From positions 1 through 14,341 of the forward strand of contig CAJXRJ010000105.1 of the NCBI GenBank assembly GCA_913058555.1: a stretch of DNA of 14,341 nucleotides, written 5' to 3'. The stretch's first letter is position 1, and every line of letters starts with the position of its first letter. This DNA is from an uncultured bacterium. Its GTDB lineage: Bacteria; Planctomycetota; UBA1135; GCA-002686595. The notes beneath the pieces are model-generated. The model was not told where the DNA came from. It made no database searches and saw nothing but the letters and a program-made list of their open reading frames with translations. Position numbers and translations under genes: made by a program. Shown one piece after another: positions 1 through 7,161 of the stretch.

Positions 1-1308
1 GCAGAGGGGCTCTCCGGGGACGTGGAACGCCTCGGCCTCCGGATGGGCCGCCTCAAGACCGGCACGCCCCCTCGGCTCGACGCCAGCACGGTGGATTTCG
101 GCGTCATGGAGCAGCAGCCGGGCGACGCGCTTCCGTCGCCGTTCTCGTACTCCACGGACCCCGCGACGTTCCCGGCCCTGCGCCAGGTCCCTTGCCACAT
201 CACCTACACCAACGAGGCCACCCACCAGGTCATCCGGGACAACGTCCACCGTTCGCCCATGTACAGCGGTGCGATTCAAGGGGTTGGGGCGCGTTACTGT
301 CCTTCGGTGGAGGACAAGATCATGCGCTTCCCCGATCGCCAGCGGCACCAGATCTTCGTTGAGCCCGAGGGACTCACCACGGACGTGCTCTACGTGAACG
401 GGATCTCGACGTCGCTGCCGGCCGACGTGCAGGAAGCCTTCGTGAAGACGGTGTCCGGCCTTGAGAAGGCGCGCTTCCTGCGCCACGGCTATGCGGTCGA
501 GTACGACTTCGTGCAGCCCAGTCAGCTCTCGGACACTCTCGCCTTGCGGAACGTCCCGGGGCTCTATCTCGCGGGCCAGATCAACGGTACCTCTGGGTAT
601 GAAGAGGCGGCGGGCCAGGGTCTCATCGCCGGCGCCAACGCGGCCCTGTGGATCCAGGACCGGGCGCCGTTCGTGCTCCGCCGGCACGAGGCGTACATCG
701 GGGTGATGGTCGACGACCTCATCATCACCAACCCGACCGAGCCCTACCGCATGTTCTCTAGCCGTGCGGAGTACCGGCTGCTCCTGCGCCAGGACAATGC
801 CGATCGCCGGCTAACCGCCAAGGCCGCGGAGATCGGGCTCGTGGACAAGTCCTGCCTCGAGGGGCTCATGGCGAAGGAGGCCTCCATCGCGGAAACCGCC
901 CGGGCCTTGGCGAACCTGAGGGTTCAGCCCGAGAACAAGAGCCTCTTGGACCTCTTGCGTCGACCCGGGGCCACCTTTGATTCCGTGGCGGAGCTCGCGC
1001 CCAAGGACTCAGCGGACGCCCTCCGTGCCCTTGATCCGGCGGTGCAAGAGGCCGTCGCCATCGACGTGAAATACGAGGGCTACATCCAGCGCCAGGAAGC
1101 CGAGGTCGCTCGGCTGGCGAGGCAGGAGAGCGCCGAGATCCCCGCGGAGATGGACTACGACTCGATCGAAGGGCTCACCACCGAGGGCCGCGAAAAGCTC
1201 GTGCGGCTGGAGCCGCGCACGCTCGGCGCGGCGTCGAGGATCGAAGGCGTGCGCCCCAGCGACCTGGCGCTCGTTGGCCTCGAGCTACGTAAGCAGCGCG
1301 ATCGCTGA
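1..1308 (+). CDS. mnmG: tRNA uridine-5-carboxymethylaminomethyl(34) synthesis enzyme MnmG (GidA), 5'-truncated
   Basis: FAD-dependent partner of MnmE in the complex that installs the (carboxymethyl)aminomethyl group on the wobble uridine (U34) of certain tRNAs; cytosolic. The frame is open from base 1 and gives 435 residues up to a TGA. Family proteins are about 620 residues, so roughly 185 N-terminal residues, including the FAD-binding GxGxxG, lie outside the window. Family signatures visible in order: 'GRLKTGTPPRLD' near the start, 'CPSVEDKIMRFPD' around residue 100, 'NGISTSLP', the second FAD-contact region 'AGQINGTSGYEEAAGQG' around residue 190, 'FSSRAEYRLLLRQDNAD', and the C-terminal MnmE-binding helical domain with 'YEGYIQRQ', 'DYDSIEGLT' and 'ASRIEGVRPSDL'. 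No frameshift or internal stop. It converges on the DUF3299 lipoprotein gene, 10 bp away. Confidence 0.97.
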   Translation, partial: AEGLSGDVERLGLRMGRLKTGTPPRLDASTVDFGVMEQQPGDALPSPFSYSTDPATFPALRQVPCHITYTNEATHQVIRDNVHRSPMYSGAIQGVGARYCPSVEDKIMRFPDRQRHQIFVEPEGLTTDVLYVNGISTSLPADVQEAFVKTVSGLEKARFLRHGYAVEYDFVQPSQLSDTLALRNVPGLYLAGQINGTSGYEEAAGQGLIAGANAALWIQDRAPFVLRRHEAYIGVMVDDLIITNPTEPYRMFSSRAEYRLLLRQDNADRRLTAKAAEIGLVDKSCLEGLMAKEASIAETARALANLRVQPENKSLLDLLRRPGATFDSVAELAPKDSADALRALDPAVQEAVAIDVKYEGYIQRQEAEVARLARQESAEIPAEMDYDSIEGLTTEGREKLVRLEPRTLGAASRIEGVRPSDLALVGLELRKQRDR

Positions 1309-1310
1309 TG

Positions 1311-1335
1311 CGCCTGGCTTAGCGAACGCCAGGCG
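1311..1335. terminator. Hairpin between convergent mnmG and DUF3299 gene, possible bidirectional terminator
   Basis: A perfect 8-bp inverted repeat (CGCCTGGC at 1311-1318, GCCAGGCG at 1328-1335) with a 9-nt loop. It starts 2 nt after the mnmG stop. The stop codon of the minus-strand lipoprotein gene (1319-1321) lies in its loop. Neither side has a U-tract, so factor-independent termination is uncertain. The position between two convergent stops is the main support. Confidence 0.5.
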
Positions 1336-2185
1336 GCTTGAAGGGCTCGACCGAGGTGCCGGCCATCTGGTACACGCCGTAGGCGTAGCCGAGGTCGTCC
1401 TCGAGTCGGCCGACTGTGAAGTCGCCGCGCACGATCACGGGGCGGTACTCGTAGTAGGGCACGCTGCCGTCGTCTTTCATGCGAACGCTGACCCACTCAT
1501 CGGGGCGCGGCGATCCGCCGAAGCAGCAGGCTTGGAGGTCCTTCACGAGCATGAACTCAAGCACCTCGTTCGTGCGGGGCTTCATCTCCAGGGCGATCAT
1601 GTATCCGATCACGGCCTTGTCGTCGCCCTCTTGCTCGAGCACTTTCTCCGGGAACTTGAAGGACTTTGCGTCCTCGGTGTCCGGGTTGAAAAGGAAGTCG
1701 AGCAGTCCGTCCAGGGGCACGCCCACCAGGCTCAGGTCGGCGAAGGTGATGAGGCGATCGATGGCCCCCTTGGCGGCGAGCCCTGGGTCCTGGCGAAGAC
1801 CCTTCGCGAGGCGAGGGTCGAGGCCAGCGGTGATGGACGGGTCCAGCGTCAGTGGTCCGTTGTTCGAGGGGAGGGGGCGGCTGACCGCGGCCTCCTCCGC
1901 AACGGTGGGCGAGGTGTCGATCGGGCTCTCGTCCAGGAAGGACTGACCCTTCCGCCCTTCTTGCTCCTCAGCGGCCGCAGGGCCATCCGCTCCGGCTGTG
2001 TCCGTGCCCGCCTGCTCGATGCTGCTGCCGCCATCCACAACGGAGGGCGCGGAGCCGTTGCAGCCCACGGCGAGGGCCAGGGCTCCGGCGGCGAAGACGC
2101 TCCAGAGCGTGGTCGCGGCGGGGGTGATCTGCGATGGGCGCCCCGCGGGGCACGTGTTCAAGGACTCAAGCTGGGGGCGACGCAT
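1319..2185 (-). CDS. DUF3299-family lipoprotein
   Basis: Function unknown. Predicted 288-residue envelope lipoprotein. The ATG at 2185 is chosen because it places a signal peptide at residues 22-41 (hydrophobic, ending 'LALAVG') before Cys42. The frame stays open upstream, but that stretch is unlike a protein and overlaps the divergent gene. Residues 43-110 are a low-complexity Ala/Glu/Ser/Pro linker. The C-terminal DUF3299-like domain covers about 145-283: 'FKFPEKVLEQEGDDKAVIGYMIALEM', 'EFMLVKDLQACCFG' with adjacent C220-C221, and 'VRGDFTVGRLEDDLGYAYGVYQM', which matches the family's closing strand and 'Y.L' end. From memory, DUF3299 proteins occur beside ABC exporters in zinc-regulated operons of gamma-proteobacteria; that link is unverified. 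No Shine-Dalgarno is evident. It is divergent from the DUF4240 gene. Confidence 0.8.
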   Translation of the reverse strand: MRRPQLESLNTCPAGRPSQITPAATTLWSVFAAGALALAVGCNGSAPSVVDGGSSIEQAGTDTAGADGPAAAEEQEGRKGQSFLDESPIDTSPTVAEEAAVSRPLPSNNGPLTLDPSITAGLDPRLAKGLRQDPGLAAKGAIDRLITFADLSLVGVPLDGLLDFLFNPDTEDAKSFKFPEKVLEQEGDDKAVIGYMIALEMKPRTNEVLEFMLVKDLQACCFGGSPRPDEWVSVRMKDDGSVPYYEYRPVIVRGDFTVGRLEDDLGYAYGVYQMAGTSVEPFKPPGVR

Positions 2186-2296
2186 AGGCAAATCGTGGTC
2201 GATGGGACCCCAGGATGGAAGATCGGGCCCCCTCTTCCTATCGGATCCGCGCCCCGCGGCCTTGTGCTCGGCCCCTGGGCGCGGTGACATCCAGTC
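2186..2296. promoter_or_regulatory. Divergent intergenic region, presumed to hold two promoters
   Basis: These 111 bp separate the start codons of the minus-strand DUF3299 lipoprotein and the plus-strand DUF4240 protein, so both promoters should lie here or just inside the genes. No convincing -35/-10 pair, operator palindrome or Shine-Dalgarno could be picked out. The call rests on gene orientation alone. Confidence 0.4.
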
Positions 2297-2995
2297 ATGA
2301 TGTCCCAGCTCTATGCACTTGTTGCCCCCCTGAGCCCCAGATTCATCCTCGGTCAGGCCCTCGTGATCGAGGGGCGAGACCTCATCGTCCCCGGGATCGT
2401 GGTGGCCGTCATCGTCCTGCTGCTCATGGCGGGGGCCAACCGGAAGAAGCGCGCCGCCCAGGCCGAGGCCGAGGCCCGCGCCGCGAAAGAGGGCCCAAAG
2501 CCCATGGGAGCGGATCGCTTCTGGTCCATTATCGATGGGGCCAAGGGGGCGGCGGGTCCCGATCCGCTCCATCGATCCGATCACCTCACCCGGACGCTCC
2601 GGGACATGGACGCCAAGGAAATCGCGGCGTTCAACTCACGCTACGGCGAGCGCAAGGCGGACGCCCACTTCGAGGACATGCAGACCGCGGCCCACCTGAT
2701 GCTCGGGGGTTGCAACGAGACCGACTTCAGCCACTTCCGGGACTGGCTGATCTCCGAGGGCCAGGCCGCTTACGAGGCGGCCGTGAAGGAGCCCGACTCG
2801 CTCGCGGAGCTTGGCAAGATCGAGGTCCTGCGTTTGGAGTCCTTCGGCTACGCCGCCAAGCGGGCCTACAAGTCGAAGGCCAGCGCGGCGATGCCGGGCT
2901 ACGCGGTCGTCCCCGATAAGACCACCCGCCCGCCCGAGTGGGACGCGGCGGCGGCGCGGACAAGGCTCCCGAAGCTGGCCGGGCTCTACGGCTAG
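2297..2995 (+). CDS. DUF4240 domain protein with N-terminal membrane anchor
   Basis: Function unknown. 232 residues. Residues 29-47 form one transmembrane helix ('IVPGIVVAVIVLLLMAGA'), followed by a basic Lys/Arg stretch (about 49-56) that predicts a cytoplasmic C-terminus. A charged Ala/Glu linker leads to a DUF4240 domain at about 72-200: 'RFWSIID', 'DMDAKEIAAFNSRY', 'AAHLMLGGCNETDFSHFRDWLISEGQ' and 'EPDSLAEL', all typical of the family core. DUF4240 proteins are usually soluble and are common beside WGR-domain or immunity-like genes, so the membrane anchor is unusual. Two ATGs are adjacent (2297 and 2300), neither with a clear ribosome binding site; the first is used. A downstream start near residue 23 would still keep the helix. 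Its stop lies 13 bp from the stop of the convergent peptidase gene. Confidence 0.8.
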   Translation: MMSQLYALVAPLSPRFILGQALVIEGRDLIVPGIVVAVIVLLLMAGANRKKRAAQAEAEARAAKEGPKPMGADRFWSIIDGAKGAAGPDPLHRSDHLTRTLRDMDAKEIAAFNSRYGERKADAHFEDMQTAAHLMLGGCNETDFSHFRDWLISEGQAAYEAAVKEPDSLAELGKIEVLRLESFGYAAKRAYKSKASAAMPGYAVVPDKTTRPPEWDAAAARTRLPKLAGLYG

Positions 2996-3008
2996 TCGTT
3001 CCGGCGGA

Positions 3009-5165
3009 CTACCGAAGGAGCGAGCTCACGCTCCCAAGGAAGACCCTGCGGTTCGATACGACGACCGCCAGTTCTTCGACGGCCTTCCGAATGTCCTCAT
3101 CCGTCGCGAGAACCAGAGCCTTCTGAAGGCCGGGGAGCGGCCAGCTCGCGTACCCGGACGACTCGTCTGGAGCCGTGTAGAGGTTCTTGTACCACTCGCG
3201 TCCCTCGAGGCCGTTTTGGGAGAGCCAGCACTGTTCAAGCAGCCCGGCAAGGGAATTGAATCGACCGGCGGACCCCGTCGTCCAGCCAGCTTCCTCAGCC
3301 CGGGCGTGCGCCTTCGATTGCAGCCTCTCTCCGATCTGGATCTCCTCCCTCACCGACGCGATGAGCTCCCGGAGCTCAGGTTGGGTGCCGGATCCTGACG
3401 TGAGGCGCTGCATCATCGACTGCAGGACGCGCAGGGTCGCCCGTGCTGGCTCGGCAAGGTCGAAGGGCAGGAGCTCAGCGCGGGCCGTGCGGTCCGCGGC
3501 GACGGTCACGATGCCCGCGACCAGGGCCGCGGATTCGTAGTCGGGACCGACCACCCGTCGGTACCAAGCGAGGTCGTCGTAGAGGCTGTGGTAGGCCGTG
3601 CCGGGGGCTCCGCGGGCAGAGACCGAGGCGCTCGGAATGGCGGCCAGGGCGAGGAATGAAACGTGGTCGGAGCCGCCGCCCAGGAAGCCGACATTGGGCA
3701 GGGAGTTGGATCCTCCGCGCCATGCGTCCAGTGCGCTTTGCTGCGGCGTACCCCTCACCGCGCCGGCTCCCATCGGCGAGGCCTGGGGCTGGGGCACGAC
3801 GCTCGCCGCGCCGTGGAAGAGTGTCTGGAGCGACGGTGACGCGCTCACACCAAGGCGCAGGCCGGAGGCTGCCGCGTCGAGGTTGATGTACATGACGCCG
3901 CCGGCCTGGAGGCGCTCGAGGTTGCCTTCGACCCACTCGGTGGAGCCGATGATGCCGTGTTCCTCCGCGCCCCAGGCGGCGAAGGTGATGGTGCGCCGGG
4001 GGGCGCCGTGTTCTTTGGCGGCGTTCGTCAGGACGCGGGCTGTCTCGAGCAGGGCGATGAGACCGGAGGTGGGGTCGTCGGCGCCGTAGACCCATGCGTC
4101 GTGGTGGCAGCCGATGATGATCCCGGGGTCGGCTTCGCCGCTCTCGGTGCCGCGCAGGGTTCCGAGGACGTTGGCGGTGTCGACGAGCTCACGCTTCTGC
4201 TCGACCTTCAGGTGAATGCGGAGGTCCTCGCCGCCCGAGAGGCGATAGCGGAAGGGCATTCCACCCTGCCAGTCGCCGGGCACGCTCTGGCCACGCATAC
4301 GGCGCATGATCTGGGTGGCGGCCAGCCAGCCCACGGGTTGGACTGGAATGGTGGGGAGCGCGATGGACTCCGGGTTGAGCCGCTTCGCGTCCTTCGTCGC
4401 CTCATAGCCCGGCGTCAGCGGATCGCCCGACCAAGGCAGGGTCTTGAGGCTGCCGCGTTGTATCTGGTCGCAGTTGGCCCAGCCGCCTTCGGGGGACTCG
4501 AGTCCCTTGCCGTACCCCGAGTCCCGCGGGTCGGTGTAGATGATCAGGGCCGCGGCGCCGGCTTCCTCGGCAAACTTGGCCTTGAAGCCCCGGAAGTTGC
4601 CGCCGTAACGGGTGATGACGATCTGGCCGGTGCAGTCAACGCCGAGTTCCTTGAGCCTGGCGAAGTCCTCGAGGCGGCCGTAGTTGGCGTAGACCACGCC
4701 CGCGGTGACGTCGCCTGAGCCTGAATAGGCGTTCCACCCAAGGCGGTATGGGTCGAGCTCTTCGCTCTCGGAATAGGGGGAGCCGGGTAGGGGATCCTCC
4801 ACCAAGGAGAGCTCCTGGCTCACCGGCGCGACCAGGGCGAGTGACGCGCTCACGGGGGACGAGAGGTAGGCCGTGAACGGGTGCAGCTCGGCCTCGAGGC
4901 CCATGCCTTCGAAGGCGCCCTTGAGGGACGCGATGACTTGGGCGTCGCCAACGGAACCGGCGGGGTGGGGGACGCTGGCGACCAGGTCGTGCCACTTGGC
5001 CAGGGACTCGCGGTCGATGGACTGGGCGAGCTGCTTGTCGAGGTCGAGGCGCGCAGCCCGCTGCGACCGAGGCCAGAGCTCTAGTCCAAGGGGCACTCCC
5101 GCCGTGGGGGAGGCGGTCGTCTGGGAAGCACAGATTGCGAGGGCGGTAAGCAGGATCGTGGCCAT
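3009..5165 (-). CDS. Exported M28 zinc metallopeptidase, glutamate carboxypeptidase II (PSMA)-like
   Basis: Predicted secreted exopeptidase removing C-terminal, often acidic, residues. 718 residues, close to human GCPII (about 750). Residues 1-18 look like a Sec signal peptide cut near 'TAS'. A protease-associated (PA) domain covers about 150-270 ('GQIVITRYGGNFRGFKAKFAEEAGAAALIIYTDP'). The M28 catalytic domain covers about 325-560 with every co-catalytic Zn residue: H354 ('HHDAW'), D364 ('DDPTSG'), general base E401 and ligand E402 ('WGAEEHG'), D430 ('YINLDAA') and H526 ('AYHSLYD'). A transferrin-receptor-like helical dimerisation domain covers about 575-718 and includes 'GLEGREWYKNLYTAPDESSGYAS', the region that helps form the substrate pocket in GCPII. 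Six G residues lie immediately before the ATG, a poor Shine-Dalgarno at best. Family assignment is secure; substrate is not. Confidence 0.93.
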   Translation of the reverse strand: MATILLTALAICASQTTASPTAGVPLGLELWPRSQRAARLDLDKQLAQSIDRESLAKWHDLVASVPHPAGSVGDAQVIASLKGAFEGMGLEAELHPFTAYLSSPVSASLALVAPVSQELSLVEDPLPGSPYSESEELDPYRLGWNAYSGSGDVTAGVVYANYGRLEDFARLKELGVDCTGQIVITRYGGNFRGFKAKFAEEAGAAALIIYTDPRDSGYGKGLESPEGGWANCDQIQRGSLKTLPWSGDPLTPGYEATKDAKRLNPESIALPTIPVQPVGWLAATQIMRRMRGQSVPGDWQGGMPFRYRLSGGEDLRIHLKVEQKRELVDTANVLGTLRGTESGEADPGIIIGCHHDAWVYGADDPTSGLIALLETARVLTNAAKEHGAPRRTITFAAWGAEEHGIIGSTEWVEGNLERLQAGGVMYINLDAAASGLRLGVSASPSLQTLFHGAASVVPQPQASPMGAGAVRGTPQQSALDAWRGGSNSLPNVGFLGGGSDHVSFLALAAIPSASVSARGAPGTAYHSLYDDLAWYRRVVGPDYESAALVAGIVTVAADRTARAELLPFDLAEPARATLRVLQSMMQRLTSGSGTQPELRELIASVREEIQIGERLQSKAHARAEEAGWTTGSAGRFNSLAGLLEQCWLSQNGLEGREWYKNLYTAPDESSGYASWPLPGLQKALVLATDEDIRKAVEELAVVVSNRRVFLGSVSSLLR

Positions 5166-5244
5166 CCCCCCAGCCTACCCAAAGGGACTGACGGTTCGCC
5201 GTGTGCGTCTGTGAGGGTTGTACGTGCGGGAGGTTCAGCACGAA

Positions 5245-5278
5245 ACGAGCCCGCCCGCGAAATCGCGGGCGGGCTCGT
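5245..5278 (-). terminator. Strong GC-rich hairpin after rpmB
   Basis: A perfect 15-bp stem (arms 5245-5259 and 5264-5278) closes on a 4-nt loop, about 50 nt downstream of the rpmB stop and about 80 bp before the peptidase start. On the rpmB strand it is followed only by 'TTCG', so the U-tract is weak. Placement and stem stability make it the best terminator in the window. Confidence 0.75.
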
Positions 5279-5328
5279 GATCGGATCGCGGACCGCGCTG
5301 CCAGAAGCCGCAGCGGCCGTTGCGAGAC

Positions 5329-5622
5329 TCAGTCTTCCTTGCGGGCGGGCTTGATGCGCTTGATCAGGCCGGCCTTGAGGAGCGTGGGGTACGCGCCATT
5401 CTTGTCGATGGTGCGGATGGCCTTGGTCGAAAGGCGCACCGTCACGAAGTCACCCATCTCGGGGACCCAGATGCGCTTCTTCTGGACGTTGACCTTGTAC
5501 TTGCGCTTGGTGTGGCCGGTGGTACGAAGACCAACGCCGCCCTTGGACTTGGGAAGACCGCGGCGGGCAATGTTGCCGCCGACGCGGGTTCCGCGACCGC
5601 TAACTTGGCACGTCCTGGACAT
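5329..5622 (-). CDS. rpmB: 50S ribosomal protein bL28
   Basis: Structural protein of the large ribosomal subunit. 97 residues, slightly longer than E. coli L28 (78). The start 'MSRTCQVSGRGTRVGGNIARRG' and the core 'RKYKVNVQKKRIWV', 'FVTVRLSTKAIRTIDKNGAYPTL' are typical. Between them, at about 22-36, is a Gly/Lys-rich insertion ('LPKSKGGVGLRTTGHTK') resembling planctomycete and similar long forms. Only one cysteine (C5) is present, so this is the zinc-independent form without CxxC pairs. It stands alone: no rpmG or other ribosomal gene is adjacent. Its start has no Shine-Dalgarno, and the 206 bp upstream separate it from the asparaginase gene. A strong hairpin follows the stop. Confidence 0.96.
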   Translation of the reverse strand: MSRTCQVSGRGTRVGGNIARRGLPKSKGGVGLRTTGHTKRKYKVNVQKKRIWVPEMGDFVTVRLSTKAIRTIDKNGAYPTLLKAGLIKRIKPARKED

Positions 5623-5677
5623 GGAATGAAGAAGGCTGGTGGAGAATGGGGTACGGCTTTCGCCGCAGACTGAACCG

Positions 5678-5697
5678 CCTCAGGCGAGTGCCTGGGG
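5678..5697. other. Small hairpin upstream of rpmB
   Basis: An 8-bp stem (5678-5685 with 5690-5697, one G-U type mismatch, loop GAGT) lies about 55 nt before the rpmB start. It could be in the rpmB 5' leader or be a terminator for the upstream asparaginase gene. In sequence this GC-rich, a stem of this size may also be chance. No recognisable promoter was found in 5623-5801. Confidence 0.25.
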
Positions 5698-5801
5698 CGG
5701 GGGTACGGGCCTCGATCCGTCTTGCGCGACGGTCCTGGGGCCCGAAAATACGGGCAGGGAAGGTAGCGGGAGGGGGCTCCGAAAGCACCTTCCGGGCCGA
5801 G

Positions 5802-5823
5802 AAATTGTCCCGAGAGACAATTT
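5802..5823 (-). terminator. AT-rich palindrome just after the asparaginase gene
   Basis: A perfect 8-bp inverted repeat (AAATTGTC at 5802-5809, GACAATTT at 5816-5823) with a 6-nt loop, ending 5 nt after the stop codon of the asparaginase gene. The arms are AT-rich in very GC-rich surroundings, so it stands out. It could act as a weak intrinsic terminator, since the 3' arm ends in TTT on this strand. It could also be an operator for a dimeric regulator acting on rpmB. Confidence 0.45.
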
Positions 5824-5828
5824 TGTGC

Positions 5829-7049
5829 CTAGCGGCGCTCGTCCCCATGGATGCGGACGGTGACCCGGCCCTCTGAGTCGATCCAGCCCCGGTACATCCC
5901 CGGGGTGGTGAAAGGGGCCGCCATGCGGCCCTTGGCGTCCAGGGCGACGCAGCCCCCGGAGCCGCCGCCCTTCGGCAGTTCCTGGAGCACGGTGGCCCGG
6001 GCGGCACCGCCAATGCCAGCGCCCCCAAAGGCCATGCGACTGTGGATCTGGTGCGCGATGGCCTTGCGGATGAAGAACTCCCCGTGGCCGGTGCAGGACA
6101 CGGCGCAGGTCGCGTCGTCGGCCCAGGTGCCGGCGCCGATGATCGGCGAGTCCCCGATGCGGCCCCAGGCCTTCCGGGCCATGCCGCCCGTGGTGGTGCC
6201 AGCGGCGAGGTGCCCTTTTTCATCGAGGGCGACGGCGCCGACCGTCCCAAATTTGTGATCGTCCGGGCCGAAACCGGCGGAGGCGATGCGGCGCTCTTCC
6301 TTGGCTTTGAGGAGCCGCAATTGCTCCTGGCGGTGGGGTGTCACGAACCACGAGCGCTCCTTGGCCTCGAGGCCCTGCTCGCCGGCGAAGGTGTCGGCGC
6401 CGATGCCAGAGAGGAGCACGTGGGGGCTTTCCTCCATGACCTTGCGGGCGAGGCTAATGGGGTGACGGGTCGTGCGCGCGCCGGCGACGGCTCCGGCCAT
6501 GCCGCTCTGGCCCACCATGATCGATGCGTCCATCTCCACCTCACCGTCATCGTTGAGGACGGCGCCGCGGCCCGCGTTGAACAGGTGGGAGTCCTCCAAG
6601 GGGCGGAGGGTGGCTTCCACGGCGGTCACGGCGTCGCCGCCATTCGAGAGCACGTGGTAGCCGGCGAGGAGGGCGTTCTCGAGGGCGGCCCGGTAAGCCC
6701 GGTCGAGCTCGGGCGTCATGTTCTCACGCAGGATGGTTCCGGCGCCGCCGTGGATCGCGAGCACGATGCCGTCGACCACCTCAAGGTCCGTGGTTTGGCC
6801 TCCGGCAGGGAGAACGGTTTCCGGTGCCCGGGTGCCCGGGGCTGCGGCAGGAACGGCAGGGAGCACCGTGGAGGGGGCGGTGTCGGCCTCCGCAAGATCG
6901 GCGGCGGGCGCCGCAGCGGGGTTCAAGCAGCCGGTCGCGGCACCCAGGAGCGCGGCGATCGCAAGGCCCCGGGCGCCCGCGAGGGACCGTTTCCGGTACG
7001 TGGGAATCGGTCGAACAGGCGCTGTCGAGATGGAGGGCAAGGTCGGCAT
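5829..7049 (-). CDS. Isoaspartyl peptidase / L-asparaginase (plant-type Ntn hydrolase), predicted lipoprotein
   Basis: Hydrolyses beta-aspartyl (isoAsp) dipeptides and L-asparagine. 406 residues. The precursor should self-cleave before T269 in 'FGTVGAVALD', freeing the catalytic threonine. Further motifs: 'AIHGGAGTI' (99-106), 'NAGRGAVLNDDGEVEMDASIM' (158-178), 'GTTTGGMARKAWGRIGDSPIIGAGTWAD' (284-311) and 'SCTGHGEFFIR' (318-328). These are the standard Thr-pocket and substrate-binding elements. The N-terminus (basic 18-22, hydrophobic 28-38, Cys41 after 'AATG') looks like a lipoprotein signal, so it probably acts in the periplasm; E. coli IaaA is cytoplasmic. A roughly 50-residue Ala/Pro linker precedes the domain. 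The ATG at 7049 is preferred; one at 7079 adds ten residues. Neither has a clear Shine-Dalgarno. The gene follows the SPFH run after 112 bp and may or may not share its transcript. Confidence 0.92.
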   Translation of the reverse strand: MPTLPSISTAPVRPIPTYRKRSLAGARGLAIAALLGAATGCLNPAAAPAADLAEADTAPSTVLPAVPAAAPGTRAPETVLPAGGQTTDLEVVDGIVLAIHGGAGTILRENMTPELDRAYRAALENALLAGYHVLSNGGDAVTAVEATLRPLEDSHLFNAGRGAVLNDDGEVEMDASIMVGQSGMAGAVAGARTTRHPISLARKVMEESPHVLLSGIGADTFAGEQGLEAKERSWFVTPHRQEQLRLLKAKEERRIASAGFGPDDHKFGTVGAVALDEKGHLAAGTTTGGMARKAWGRIGDSPIIGAGTWADDATCAVSCTGHGEFFIRKAIAHQIHSRMAFGGAGIGGAARATVLQELPKGGGSGGCVALDAKGRMAAPFTTPGMYRGWIDSEGRVTVRIHGDERR

Positions 7050-7161
7050 GGGACCCGAGGCTAATGCTTCGCTGGGCATCCATGCGACCCCATAGGTGTC
7101 CGCCTGGTAGTAAGGATCCCTCCATGGGACCCAGAGTGGATCAAGACGCGGCCTGCGGGCC

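Noticed and set aside
2186..2584. N-terminal extension of the DUF3299 protein up to 2584
   Set aside because: It would overlap the divergent DUF4240 gene, bury the lipoprotein signal in the middle of the protein, and its translation is low-complexity.
2993..3011. 5-bp inverted repeat (TAGTC/GACTA) joining the two convergent stop codons
   Set aside because: Too short to be a terminator; symmetry arises largely from the two TAG stops.
3957..4718. Long plus-strand open frame (253 codons) opposite the M28 peptidase gene
   Set aside because: Antisense shadow of a gene with clear catalytic motifs; its composition mirrors the codon bias of the real strand.
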